The translations under genes were made by a program, and so were the position numbers. A DNA stretch of 64,000 bases from NCBI RefSeq assembly GCF_007992715.1, contig NZ_BKAU01000001.1:744001-808000 (forward strand), given 5' to 3'. How positions within the stretch are numbered: the stretch's first letter is position 1; every line of letters starts with the position of its first letter. Under the pieces are notes generated by a model, which was not told the DNA's origin, searched no databases, and saw only the letters and a list, made by a program, of their open reading frames with translations. The stretch is from Chitinophaga cymbidii. GTDB lineage: Bacteria > Bacteroidota > Bacteroidia > Chitinophagales > Chitinophagaceae. Of this stretch, positions 53,073 to 62,239 are shown in pieces.

Positions 53073-54323
53073 TTATTTCAGGGGGATGATCTTGTTATCC
53101 TTTGCCGAGGCCGGTTCTGCGAGGTATACCACATCGCCTTCCTCCAGTCCTTTTGTAACGATCACCTCTTCATCATTGCTCTTACCGAGCTTCACTTCCC
53201 GCTTTTCTATGCCCGCGCCTTTCCGCACATATACATAGCTGGTGTTCTTTTCGGAGAAGATGGATTCGAGCGGAATGATAAGCTGGTTGGGCACCTGGTT
53301 GATGAGGATGTTATTGGAGGTGGTCATGCCGGGTTTGAGGATGGAATCTACTTTTTCAAGCTTGATGAGCACTTCGAACACCTTGGCGTTGGAGCCCGGC
53401 CTGTTCTCGCCGATATTGGCCACGGAGGTGACCGTGCCTTCCATTTTTACATCCGGGAATGCATCCAGCCCCATGCTTACTTTCTGGTTCTTCTTGATCT
53501 TGCTGATGTCTACCTCGTTGATATAGGTTTTGGACAGCATGCTGGAAAGGTCCGGCAGCATGGCCAGCCGCGGGTCCCAGGTGCGGATGGTGGAGCCTGC
53601 CTTCTTTTTGCCGCCGGAATTATAATCGATGATATATACCAGCAGGCCGTTTTTGGGCGCTGTGATCCTGAACTGGCTGCGCAGGTCTTCCAGGCTTTGC
53701 ATCTGCTGCTGGCGGCGTTGCAGCTCGCGGTACGCCTGCTCCATTTTGGTAGCGGCCTGGCGTTGCTTGATCTTGTAATTCTCCAGCAGCTGCGAGAGGT
53801 CGCGGTTTGCCTTCTCCACGTCCAGCTCCGCCTGGCGCACGGTGGCCGGGGGTTCATATTTGCTGAGCTGCAGGGCGAGGGTCTTCTGTTCCATCTGGAA
53901 CTTCAGATTGGTGATGTTATCCCGCACTTCGCGCATCTGCAAAGCAGTGTCCAGCGCGGTTTGTGAAAGGGTGGAGTTAGCCCTGTCCAGCTCCATCTGC
54001 ACGTCGCCTATCTTTTTGTTCACCACGGCAGGGTCCAGCGAGGCAATATAATCGCCCTGCTTCACCGTAATGCCCTCGGGGGCCATGTCCTGTATTTTGA
54101 TCTCTTCGTAAATCTGGTTAGATTGCAGGCCGGTCGGGGCATTGATATATTCTGTATTCTCGGCCATCAGCTCTCCGGGGCTAACCACTATGTCACGAAA
54201 GTTGCCTTTCCGTACGGGGACTGTGGTGCTGCTGTCAGCGGGTTTGTTGGCAAACACATAATACAGCACGCCTGAGCCGATAATGCATAACGCGGCAATG
54301 AGCCACCATTTTTTTCTCAACAT
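53073..54323 (-). CDS. HlyD/MacA-type periplasmic adaptor
   Basis: A 416-residue adaptor anchored by one N-terminal helix (WWLIAALCIIGSGVLYYVF). It has the barrel-sandwich/lipoyl halves around a long coiled-coil hairpin (about 95-190), a beta-barrel domain (VSMGLDAFPDVKMEGTVTSVANIG) and a membrane-proximal domain. It bridges the MacB-like permease and TolC-like channel encoded just downstream. It is the first gene of the operon. Confidence 0.92.
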   Translation of the reverse strand: MLRKKWWLIAALCIIGSGVLYYVFANKPADSSTTVPVRKGNFRDIVVSPGELMAENTEYINAPTGLQSNQIYEEIKIQDMAPEGITVKQGDYIASLDPAVVNKKIGDVQMELDRANSTLSQTALDTALQMREVRDNITNLKFQMEQKTLALQLSKYEPPATVRQAELDVEKANRDLSQLLENYKIKQRQAATKMEQAYRELQRRQQQMQSLEDLRSQFRITAPKNGLLVYIIDYNSGGKKKAGSTIRTWDPRLAMLPDLSSMLSKTYINEVDISKIKKNQKVSMGLDAFPDVKMEGTVTSVANIGENRPGSNAKVFEVLIKLEKVDSILKPGMTTSNNILINQVPNQLIIPLESIFSEKNTSYVYVRKGAGIEKREVKLGKSNDEEVIVTKGLEEGDVVYLAEPASAKDNKIIPLK

Positions 54324-54562
54324 AGGTTAAATGTGTGTGTATGAACAAAGGGTGAAATAGCTATTTTTGACTCATCGGTCCTGTGAAATTGTTATCATGA
54401 TGCACACGCTCTCCTTTTCCATAAAAATATACGGGGATACTTAAACGAAATGTTAATTGTTACAGACGTAGGGAAATCGTACATAAGTGTAGAAATATCT
54501 GATTTTGAATTGAGCTATAAACGGATGAATATTAACTTTTATTTTTGCAGCAAATTATCAGG

Positions 54563-55726
54563 ATGGAATTAATTATCGTTAACAACGAACAGACAGCCCG
54601 GCAGTTCCTGGATGTACATGTGCAGCTCAACAAACATTATGAAGGCTGGATACGCCCGCTGGACAAAGACATCAATGATGTGTTCGATCCTGAGAAGAAC
54701 AAGGCATTCCGTTTCGGGGAAGTGATACGGTGGATATTGAAAGATGATGAAGGACGCCTCGCGGGCCGCATTGCCGCGTTCGTCAACAAAAAATACAAGA
54801 CCAAAGGGGATGAGCAACCCACAGGAGGCGTGGGTTTCTTTGATTGTATACATGACCAGCAGGCCGCCAATCTCCTCTTCGATACCGCCAAAGCCTGGCT
54901 GGCGGAACGCGGCATGGGAGCGATGGACGGGCCGATCAACTTCGGCGAGCGGGACCGCTGGTGGGGCCTGCAGGTGAAAGGATATGTGAACCCTCCCTAC
55001 GGCATGAACTATAATCCGCCCTATTACCAGGAATTATTTGAAACGTACGGCTTTCAGCCCTTCTTCCACCAGTACTGCTTTGCGCTGAAGGTGAAAGACC
55101 AGGTGCAGGAAAAGTTCTACACCCGCCATGCCGCCCTCGCCGCCGATCCTGATTATTCGGCCAGGCATGCGGACAAAAGCCGGCCCGAAAAATTCGCGGA
55201 GGATTTCACCGCGGTGTACAACAAGGCATGGGCCAGCCACGGCGCCGGAAAAGAAATGACCAAAGAACAGGCGCTCCAGCTTTTTAAAAAGATGAAACCG
55301 GTGATGGATGAAAAGATCATCTGGTTCGCCTATTATAAAGATCAGCCGATCGCCTGCTGGCTGAACCTCCCGGAGCTGAACCAGTATTTCAAACATATGA
55401 ACGGCAAATTCGGTTTGCTGCAAAAGCTCAAGTTCCTCTGGCTGAAGCTGACAGGCGCCTGCCGCAAGTTCACCGGCATTGCATTCGGCGTGATACCCGA
55501 GTTCCAGGCCAAAGGGGTGGACGCCTTCATGATCATGGAAGGCGCCAAACTGATACAGGGGCAAATGTTATATGATGATTATGAAATGCAGTGGATCGGC
55601 GATTTCAATCCCAAGATGATCAACATCGCGGAAAGCCTCGGAACCTACCGCAGCCGCCAGCTGACCACCTACCGTTATCTTTTTGACCGCAGCCGGGAAT
55701 TCAAAAGGCATCCCATATTGTCCTGA
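54563..55726 (+). CDS. GNAT-fold-like protein of unknown function
   Basis: A 387-residue cytosolic protein from the ATG at 54563 (MELIIVNNEQTARQFLDVHV). The layout suggests a double acyl-CoA N-acyltransferase (GNAT) fold: FGEVIRWILKDDEGRLAGRIAAFVNKKY resembles one core, and KIIWFAYYKDQPIACWLNLPEL followed by IAFGVIPEFQAKGVDAFMIMEGAK (with a Q/RxxGxG/A-like GVIPEFQAKGVDA) the other. Related proteins in Bacteroidota are annotated only as hypothetical or GNAT-like. The substrate is unknown. It is divergent from the efflux operon. Confidence 0.7.
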   Translation: MELIIVNNEQTARQFLDVHVQLNKHYEGWIRPLDKDINDVFDPEKNKAFRFGEVIRWILKDDEGRLAGRIAAFVNKKYKTKGDEQPTGGVGFFDCIHDQQAANLLFDTAKAWLAERGMGAMDGPINFGERDRWWGLQVKGYVNPPYGMNYNPPYYQELFETYGFQPFFHQYCFALKVKDQVQEKFYTRHAALAADPDYSARHADKSRPEKFAEDFTAVYNKAWASHGAGKEMTKEQALQLFKKMKPVMDEKIIWFAYYKDQPIACWLNLPELNQYFKHMNGKFGLLQKLKFLWLKLTGACRKFTGIAFGVIPEFQAKGVDAFMIMEGAKLIQGQMLYDDYEMQWIGDFNPKMINIAESLGTYRSRQLTTYRYLFDRSREFKRHPILS

Positions 55727-55805
55727 CACATAGCATGTACGGGGGATGCCGTTTAGGTGAGGATAGCGTATATTGGACCCTCCAAATCCAGAACGTACCT
55801 TACCT

Positions 55806-57968
55806 ATGAGCAAATTCGTACACTACCCTCCCAATCCGGTGATGGTAGATCCTGCGCTTGTACAACCTGCATCCAGCTATAAAAGGCAGGTGCAGAAAGT
55901 GATCGCGGGCCTTACGCTTTTCTTTGTGGTGTACGTGATCCTGCTGGTAGCCGCCGTCAGCCTCGCGGGAGCCTGCGTCTGGGCCGGCTTTGCGGTGATC
56001 CGCTTTTCCATGCATACGCTTCCTTCCGTTTTTCTGTATGTCACCGGCGCGCTGGTCATGGCATACGGCGCCGTAGTGCTATTCTTTCTTGTTAAACATA
56101 TTCTCACTCCCGCGAGGGACCGGACGCCCTACCGTGTACAGCTATACGAAAAAGACCATCCCGGTTTATTCGTATTCATCCGTCAGCTTACCATAGATAC
56201 GCAAACCGGCATGCCGGACAAGATATTCGCCATCCCGGACGTGAATGCCGCCGTGTCCTGTGATTCCAGCTTCTGGAGCTTGTTTTGGCCGCCACGCAAG
56301 CACCTGATGATCGGCCTGGGGCTGGTGAACACGGTGAATCTCAGCGAGTTTAAAATGATACTGGCGCACGAGTTCGGGCATTTTTCGCAACGCGGCATGA
56401 AGCTCGGCAGCTACGTATACACCGTTAACCGCGCCATCTACAAGATCCTCTACCAGCGCCAGAACTGGGGCAGCCGGATGGTCAAGAAATGGGCCGGCGT
56501 TTCCGGCGTGATCAATATATTCAACGTCATCCCGCAGGTGACCGTGCTCATCATGCAGGGCATACAGGCCATCCTCCGTTTCCTTTACCGGATGGTCAAC
56601 CGCCAGTACATGGAGCTTTCCCGGGAAATGGAATTTCATGCGGACGCGGTGGCCATTGCCGTGGCAGGCAGCAGTCCCGCTATCTCCGCGATGCGCCGGT
56701 TCCACCTCAGCACCCATTGCTTTTCACATTGCTGCGAGCACATGGCCGCGCTGGCGGGAAACGACAGCTCCCTGAGAAACGTATATGCCGCGCAGACCGC
56801 GTTGATGCGGTACCTCGCCACGCTGCACCGGCTGGAACTGGTGAACGGCCTGCCCGTGATATCGGATGCCTACCTGCAAACACAGACCAGCAGCCGCATT
56901 CAGTATAACGATCAATGGGCGTCCCACCCTTCCGAAGAAGAACGCGAAGGCCGTTACAGGGCCGCGAACGTAGAAGCGGCGATAGACCACACGCCCGCCT
57001 GGGTGCTTTTTGAAAACGCCACTGCTTTCCAGGAAGCCTTCACCCGGGGGCTGTACCACTGGTCTTTCCCGGACAAAGCGGCCATCCTGCAGGAAGAGCC
57101 GGCGGAAACCTTTATCCATACCATCGCGCAGCAGCACGACCGGTACCGGTTCCCCGAAGTGTTCGCGGACTACTACAGGCACCGCCCCTTTGCGGACATG
57201 ACGGGCGTAGTGCACCAGGCGCTGGACGGGCAACTGCTGCAAACCACGGCCCGCGAACTGTACGCTCCCTGCTGCACGCAGAAGATCCGCCGGCTGGAAC
57301 AGAACCGCAGTGACCTGAACATTCTCCACGCGATCGGGAACGGACTGATAGAAACCAGCCACTTTGAGTTCGATCATAAAAAATATGACCGGGCTGACGC
57401 ACCTGTATTGGCGCAGCAGCTGGAAGGAGAGATCAGGGAGCAGACGGCCGCTCTCCTGCAGGCGGACACCCTGCGCTACCGCCATCACCTGCTGCTGGCG
57501 GAACGCCAGAGCAGCACCACTTTTCACCATCTGCGGCAGATGTATCACCGCGTGATACTGCAGCAGGAGCTGGCGGACGACATGGAAGCCCAGGCCACCC
57601 GGATCATCAACGAAGTGCAGGCCATCTACCGCGAGGCGCAGGTAACGATGACCGCACTGCTGGCCGGACTGAAAGCGCTCAAAAAAGAGGAGGGCCGCTT
57701 CAAGCCCCTCCTGCAAAAAATGCTGGAATACGCTGAAGTCCCTGAAGCCATAGACCCCACCTTCACCACAGACGCCGCCCTGTTCCTTAACTCCAACTAC
57801 ACCTACCTGCGCGACGATGCCGTGCAGGAAGAGGAAATACGGGCCCTGTACCACCTCACCCACCGGGCGGTGAGCAACCAGCGGGACATTACGGAGCTCG
57901 GCAAAAAAGCCTACCTCGAATACGCCGCCGGGCTCATCCACCGCTATCAGCCCTCCAACGTGCAATAA
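55806..57968 (+). CDS. Membrane-bound M48-family metallopeptidase
   Basis: A protein of about 720 residues from the ATG at 55806 (MSKFVHYPPNPVMVDP). Two membrane helices (about 33-60 and 72-98) precede the peptidase domain. The zinc motif is ILAHEFGHFSQRG with His188, Glu189 and His192; the third ligand is Glu276 in REMEFHADAVA. The remaining 400 or so residues are a helical, coiled-coil-rich extension (many Glu/Gln/Arg) not present in HtpX or Ste24, facing the cytosol or periplasm. It may act in membrane-protein quality control (family inference). A tandem repeat begins at its last codons. Confidence 0.88.
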   Translation: MSKFVHYPPNPVMVDPALVQPASSYKRQVQKVIAGLTLFFVVYVILLVAAVSLAGACVWAGFAVIRFSMHTLPSVFLYVTGALVMAYGAVVLFFLVKHILTPARDRTPYRVQLYEKDHPGLFVFIRQLTIDTQTGMPDKIFAIPDVNAAVSCDSSFWSLFWPPRKHLMIGLGLVNTVNLSEFKMILAHEFGHFSQRGMKLGSYVYTVNRAIYKILYQRQNWGSRMVKKWAGVSGVINIFNVIPQVTVLIMQGIQAILRFLYRMVNRQYMELSREMEFHADAVAIAVAGSSPAISAMRRFHLSTHCFSHCCEHMAALAGNDSSLRNVYAAQTALMRYLATLHRLELVNGLPVISDAYLQTQTSSRIQYNDQWASHPSEEEREGRYRAANVEAAIDHTPAWVLFENATAFQEAFTRGLYHWSFPDKAAILQEEPAETFIHTIAQQHDRYRFPEVFADYYRHRPFADMTGVVHQALDGQLLQTTARELYAPCCTQKIRRLEQNRSDLNILHAIGNGLIETSHFEFDHKKYDRADAPVLAQQLEGEIREQTAALLQADTLRYRHHLLLAERQSSTTFHHLRQMYHRVILQQELADDMEAQATRIINEVQAIYREAQVTMTALLAGLKALKKEEGRFKPLLQKMLEYAEVPEAIDPTFTTDAALFLNSNYTYLRDDAVQEEEIRALYHLTHRAVSNQRDITELGKKAYLEYAAGLIHRYQPSNVQ

Positions 57969-58210
57969 ATCCATCCGCAAACACATCTTCCCACCGCCAA
58001 TCCCGCCAAAAGCAGCGGCCCGGCCAATTACGTAATAAAGCCGCCACAAACACATCCTTCACCGCCAACCCCGCCCGGCAGTTGCCCGACCAACCCACGT
58101 AATAAAGCCGGTCACAAACACATCCTCCACCGCCAACCCCGCCAAAAGCAGTTGCCTAACCAGCATCGTGCCGCAAACCAGGCACCGAACGCCTCAATCC
58201 CGCCACCAGC
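57961..58210 (+). repeat. Imperfect tandem repeat of about 67-70 bp
   Basis: Three units begin at 57961, 58031 and 58098 with the pattern xxxAATAAAxCC, then CACAAACACATC, ACCGCCAACCCCGCC and a variable GGCAGTTGCC-like tail; a fourth decayed unit follows from about 58167. The first unit includes the stop codon of the M48 peptidase gene. The plus strand is strongly C/A-rich. This fills most of the 319-base gap before dnaX, in which I see no gene. Confidence 0.8.
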
Positions 58211-58287
58211 ACCATTCTATGACTTTTTACTTTTTAGTTCTCCCATTTTGCGTTACTTTCGGCACTTGGAAAGGAGCGTATCCCATC

Positions 58288-60306
58288 ATGGAAAATTTTA
58301 TAGTATCCGCCCGTAAATACCGTCCGCAGAACTTCTCCACGGTAGTAGGGCAAGCCCATATAACAACAACACTCAAAAATGCCATCCGCAACAATCAGCT
58401 GGCGCATGCCTTCCTGTTTTGCGGTCCACGTGGCGTAGGCAAAACCACCTGCGCCCGCATCCTGGCAAAGACCATCAACTGCGAGAACCTGCAGCCGGAC
58501 GGCGAAGCCTGTAACTCCTGCGATTCCTGCCGGACCTTTAACGAAGGCAGCTCGTTCAATATCCATGAGCTGGATGCCGCCTCCAACAACTCGGTAGACG
58601 ACATCCGCACCCTGGTAGACCAGGTACGCTTCGCGCCACAGGCCGGCAAATACAAGATCTACATCATAGATGAGGTGCACATGCTCAGCTCCTCGGCATT
58701 CAACGCCTTCCTGAAAACACTGGAAGAACCGCCGTCCTACGCCATTTTCATCCTGGCCACCACGGAAAAGCACAAGATATTGCCGACGATCCTCAGCCGT
58801 TGCCAGATATTCGACTTCAAACGCATCACCATACAGGATACGGTAGATCACCTCCAAGAGATCGTTACCAAGGAACACATGACCGCGGAAAACGACGCCC
58901 TGCACCTGATCGCACAGAAAACGGACGGCTGCATGCGCGATTCGCTCAGTACGCTGGACAAGATCGTGAGCTTCACCGGCGGCAAACTGACCTATCAGAA
59001 CACGCTGGAGCATCTTAACATCCTGGACTACGATTACTATTTCAGGGTCATGGACGCCGTGCTGGCACAGGACGTGGCCGGCGCGCTGCTGATTTTCGAC
59101 GAGATCCTGCAGAAAGGTTTTGAAGGCGATAATTTCCTGGGCGGATGGGCCGAGTTCCTGCGGAACCTGCTGGTCTGCAAGGATGAAAAGGTGCTGCACC
59201 TCATGGAAGTGAGCGCCAACCTGAAGGACCGTTATAAACAGATGAGCGGCCGCGTCAGCGCGGCTTACCTCGTAACCGCCCTGCACCTGCTGAACGAAAC
59301 GGAGATCGGTTACCGCATGGCCCGCAACAAGCGCCTGTACGTGGAAATGGCGCTGATACGCCTCTGCTACCTGCAACAGGCCGTGACCCTCGTGAGCAAC
59401 GATCAGACCGGCGAAGTGTTAAAAAAAAACCTGATTCCTGAAGGAGCACCGCAACGCCTGCGGGCGCCGCTGCCACAGCCCCTCTACGGCAAACCCGCCA
59501 CCACTAAGACGATCACGCCGGAAGCACCGCGCCTGACCATCGAATCAGGAGCCGCGCAGCCCGGCAATACTGGGGGACAACCCGGACATGCGGCCGCAGC
59601 CCAACAGCAGCAGGCCCGTACCACGGACTACAGCAATGCCGTACAAACGCCCGAAGCCCGGGACAACACTCCGGCTGCTTCGCCGTCCGCCAATCAGCAA
59701 ACCGGCACAACACAGGCTGCTTCATCACCGTCTGTCAACCCGCAAGCAGGCACAACTTCGCCATCCGCTAACCGGCCGGCTGGCGCAACAACAACACCAA
59801 CGCCGCCGCCCGCACCCCGGCCCGCCACTTCACCCGGCGCCGGCAAACTCACCGGCCTGGCCGCCATGAAGGAAGCCCTCGCCGCAAAACAGCAAACAGC
59901 CACCACCACACAAAGCAGCGCCGTCCAGCTCACCGCCGGAGCCCTCGCCGTGTATTGGGACGAGTTCATCGATAAATTCCGCCAGGCCAATAAAATGACC
60001 GTGGTGAGCAACCTCCAACTGGCCCAAACCATGCTCCTCGGGCCGGAAGAGATCGGCATCGTAAGCAGGAACATCGTGCAGTACCGCTTCATGGAGGAAG
60101 AAAAACTCGAAATCTCCGAGTTCTTCAAACGGAAATTCCGGAACAATGCATTGATACTTACCCTGCAGCTGGACGAAAATCAGCAGCAGGCCGCAGATAC
60201 AGGCCCCGCACCGCTTTCCAGCCGGGAGCAGTTCGCCCGGATGATCGAAAAATACCCGCTGGTAAAAGAGTTAAAAGACAAACTGGGCATGGAACTGGAT
60301 TTCTGA
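58288..60306 (+). CDS. dnaX: DNA polymerase III subunits gamma/tau
   Basis: A 672-residue clamp-loader ATPase from the ATG at 58288 (MENFIVSARKYRPQNFSTVVG); a GTG at 58168 lies in the repeat region and is unlikely. Walker A is GPRGVGKTT (about 46-54), the zinc cysteines are 65, 75, 78 and 81, Walker B is DEVHML, and the SRC arginine is in LSRCQIFDF. Domain III ends near residue 380, followed by a Pro/Ala/Thr/Gln-rich linker (about 400-570) and a C-terminal tau region. At codons 378-381 there is a run of nine A with stops immediately in both other frames, so a short gamma of about 381-384 residues could also be made. Confidence 0.95.
   Translation: MENFIVSARKYRPQNFSTVVGQAHITTTLKNAIRNNQLAHAFLFCGPRGVGKTTCARILAKTINCENLQPDGEACNSCDSCRTFNEGSSFNIHELDAASNNSVDDIRTLVDQVRFAPQAGKYKIYIIDEVHMLSSSAFNAFLKTLEEPPSYAIFILATTEKHKILPTILSRCQIFDFKRITIQDTVDHLQEIVTKEHMTAENDALHLIAQKTDGCMRDSLSTLDKIVSFTGGKLTYQNTLEHLNILDYDYYFRVMDAVLAQDVAGALLIFDEILQKGFEGDNFLGGWAEFLRNLLVCKDEKVLHLMEVSANLKDRYKQMSGRVSAAYLVTALHLLNETEIGYRMARNKRLYVEMALIRLCYLQQAVTLVSNDQTGEVLKKNLIPEGAPQRLRAPLPQPLYGKPATTKTITPEAPRLTIESGAAQPGNTGGQPGHAAAAQQQQARTTDYSNAVQTPEARDNTPAASPSANQQTGTTQAASSPSVNPQAGTTSPSANRPAGATTTPTPPPAPRPATSPGAGKLTGLAAMKEALAAKQQTATTTQSSAVQLTAGALAVYWDEFIDKFRQANKMTVVSNLQLAQTMLLGPEEIGIVSRNIVQYRFMEEEKLEISEFFKRKFRNNALILTLQLDENQQQAADTGPAPLSSREQFARMIEKYPLVKELKDKLGMELDF
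59419..59441 (+). promoter_or_regulatory. Probable slippage site in dnaX
   Basis: Nine consecutive adenines (59421-59429) lie within the codons TTA AAA AAA AAC. A shift to the -1 frame (or one extra A in the mRNA) meets TGA at 59439-59441 after four codons; a +1 shift (or one missing A) meets TGA at 59432-59434 after one codon. Thermus dnaX uses transcriptional slippage on a nine-A run to make gamma. Confidence 0.65.
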
Positions 60307-60358
60307 TCCGGCGCCGCATTGAATAATCACTAATTTTAAACGCCCCCGCTCCCGATGC

Positions 60359-60390
60359 TTTGCGTTTTTGCGCAAAAACTTGTAGGTTTG
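60359..60390 (+). promoter_or_regulatory. Promoter of the pyruvate dehydrogenase E2 gene
   Basis: TTTG (60359-60362), 20 bases and TAGGTTTG (60383-60390) match the Bacteroidota consensus. The start of transcription would be near 60397, about 16 bases before the ATG. Confidence 0.7.
60364..60379. promoter_or_regulatory. Perfect 16-bp palindrome inside the aceF promoter spacer
   Basis: GTTTTTGCGCAAAAAC is fully self-complementary and lies exactly between the -33 and -7 elements. No T-run follows, so it is an operator candidate rather than a dnaX terminator. The regulator is unknown. Confidence 0.55.
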
Positions 60391-60412
60391 GGCAAAATTT
60401 CGAAGAAACACT

Positions 60413-62059
60413 ATGGCAGAAGTTATCAGAATGCCCCTTTTAAGTGATACGATGACAGAAGGGGTGATTGCGGAATGGCATAAGAAGGTAGGAGATACCG
60501 TTAAGTCCGACGATGTTATTGCTGAAGTGGAGACCGACAAGGCCACAATGGAAGTGATGGCATATGCGGACGGTACTTTGCTGTATATCGGTGTGGAGAA
60601 AGGAAAAGCTGCAAAGGTGAATGACGTTATCGCCGTTGTTGGAAAACCCGGTGAAGACTATAAGTCCCTGCTGGAAGGCGGCGCAGCTGCCGCTCCCAAA
60701 GCAGAAGCCCCGAAAGCAGACGCAAAAGCAGCGCCTGCTCCCGAGAAGGAAGCCGCTCCCGCCGCAGTTGATAACGCCGAACTGGAAAAAGCGCTCAAAG
60801 ACGCTACCGTCATCCGCATGCCGCTGCTCAGCGATACCATGACGGAAGGCAAGATCGTAGCCTGGAATAAAAAAGTAGGCGATACCGTAAAAAGCGATGA
60901 CGTGCTCGCGGAAGTGGAAACCGACAAGGCTACCATGGAAGTGATCGGTTATGCGGACGGTACCCTGCTCTACATTGGCGTTCCCGAAGGGGATGCCGCC
61001 AAAGTGAACGGCATCATCGCCATCGTTGGCAAGAAAGAAGCCAATATTGAAGCGATCCTCGCGGCCGAGAAAGCCGGCGGCGCCGCTCCCAAAGCCGCTG
61101 CTGCTGAAGCACCGGCCAAAGAAGCCGCTCCCGCGGAGGCATCATCCGCCCCCGCCGCACAAAGCGCTAACGGCGACAGCCGCGTGAAAGCCTCCCCGCT
61201 CGCCAAGAAACTCGCGGAAGAAAAAGGCATCGACATCAGCCAGGTAACCGGCTCCGGTGACGGTGGCCGTATCGTAAAAAAGGACGTGGATTCCTTCGTT
61301 CCTTCCAAAGCAGCCCCCGCAGCCAGCGCAGGCGCTCCCGCCGCGAAAGTGGCAGCCTTCGCACCCGCAGGCCAGGAAGGATACACCGATACGCCGCTCA
61401 CCAACATGCGTAAAACCATCGCCCGCCGCCTCGGTGAAAGCAAATTCGGCGCCCCGCACTTCTATCTCACCATGGAAATCAACATGGACAATGCAAAAGA
61501 AGCCCGCGAAGCCATCAACAAAATATCCCCCGTTAAGGTTTCCTTCAACGATATGGTCATCAAGGCTGCAGCCATGGCGCTCCGCCAGCATCCGGACGTG
61601 AACAGCAGCTGGATGGGAGATTTCATCCGCCACAACCAGCACATCCACGTAGGCTCCGCCGTGGCGGTAGACGAAGGACTGCTGGTACCGGTGATCACCT
61701 TCGCCGATCAGAAGAGCTTCTCCCAGATCGCCGCGGAAACAAAAGAACTGAACGACAAAGCCAAGAATAAAAAACTCCAGCCACAGGAAATGACCGGCAA
61801 CACCTTTACCGTGTCTAACCTCGGCATGATGGGCATCGAAGAATTCACCGCCATCATCAACCCGCCCGCTTCCGCGATCCTCGCTGTAGGCGCCATCAAA
61901 GAAGTAGTGGTAGCCGGAGAAAAAGGCCAGTTCAAAACCACCAGCGTCATGAAAGTGACCATGAGCTGCGACCACCGCACAGTGGACGGAGCCGTGGGCG
62001 CCCGTTACCTGGTAACCTTCAAGCAATTCATGGAAAACCCGGTAGCGATGCTCGTGTAA
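60413..62059 (+). CDS. aceF: Dihydrolipoamide acetyltransferase (pyruvate dehydrogenase E2)
   Basis: A 548-residue E2 core enzyme that passes the acetyl group from lipoyl-lysine to CoA. Two lipoyl domains are seen, with the lipoylated lysines Lys43 and Lys172 in the ETDKATMEV motif. Ala/Pro/Lys-rich linkers separate them. The peripheral-subunit-binding domain is near 255-292 (ASPLAKKLAEEKGIDISQV), and the catalytic domain ends with SCDHRTVDG (His521). E1 and E3 genes are not adjacent. It has its own promoter and terminator. The 2-oxoglutarate E2 is less likely because that enzyme has one lipoyl domain. Confidence 0.94.
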   Translation: MAEVIRMPLLSDTMTEGVIAEWHKKVGDTVKSDDVIAEVETDKATMEVMAYADGTLLYIGVEKGKAAKVNDVIAVVGKPGEDYKSLLEGGAAAAPKAEAPKADAKAAPAPEKEAAPAAVDNAELEKALKDATVIRMPLLSDTMTEGKIVAWNKKVGDTVKSDDVLAEVETDKATMEVIGYADGTLLYIGVPEGDAAKVNGIIAIVGKKEANIEAILAAEKAGGAAPKAAAAEAPAKEAAPAEASSAPAAQSANGDSRVKASPLAKKLAEEKGIDISQVTGSGDGGRIVKKDVDSFVPSKAAPAASAGAPAAKVAAFAPAGQEGYTDTPLTNMRKTIARRLGESKFGAPHFYLTMEINMDNAKEAREAINKISPVKVSFNDMVIKAAAMALRQHPDVNSSWMGDFIRHNQHIHVGSAVAVDEGLLVPVITFADQKSFSQIAAETKELNDKAKNKKLQPQEMTGNTFTVSNLGMMGIEEFTAIINPPASAILAVGAIKEVVVAGEKGQFKTTSVMKVTMSCDHRTVDGAVGARYLVTFKQFMENPVAMLV

Positions 62060-62081
62060 CCGGGTGATTCAAAAAGATACG

Positions 62082-62118
62082 AAAGGGTTGGTCTGTATCA
62101 GGCCAACCCTTTTTTTTG
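62082..62118 (+). terminator. Intrinsic terminator of aceF
   Basis: A 10-bp stem AAAGGGTTGG/CCAACCCTTT (62082-62091 and 62103-62112), extendable by two further pairs, is followed by a run of T. Confidence 0.9.
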
Positions 62119-62239
62119 GCGAACAGCTTACTCCAAAATGCCAACCATACGCTGAATCTTTCCACATCAACCCTCTCAATCTGCTAATTGCATCAATCTT
62201 TTTGCTAATTTTATAATCACACCCCCAAAACAACGTTCC

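Noticed and set aside
57961..58210. Tandem repeat considered as a CRISPR array
   Set aside because: Units follow each other directly, without unique spacers, and no cas genes are near.
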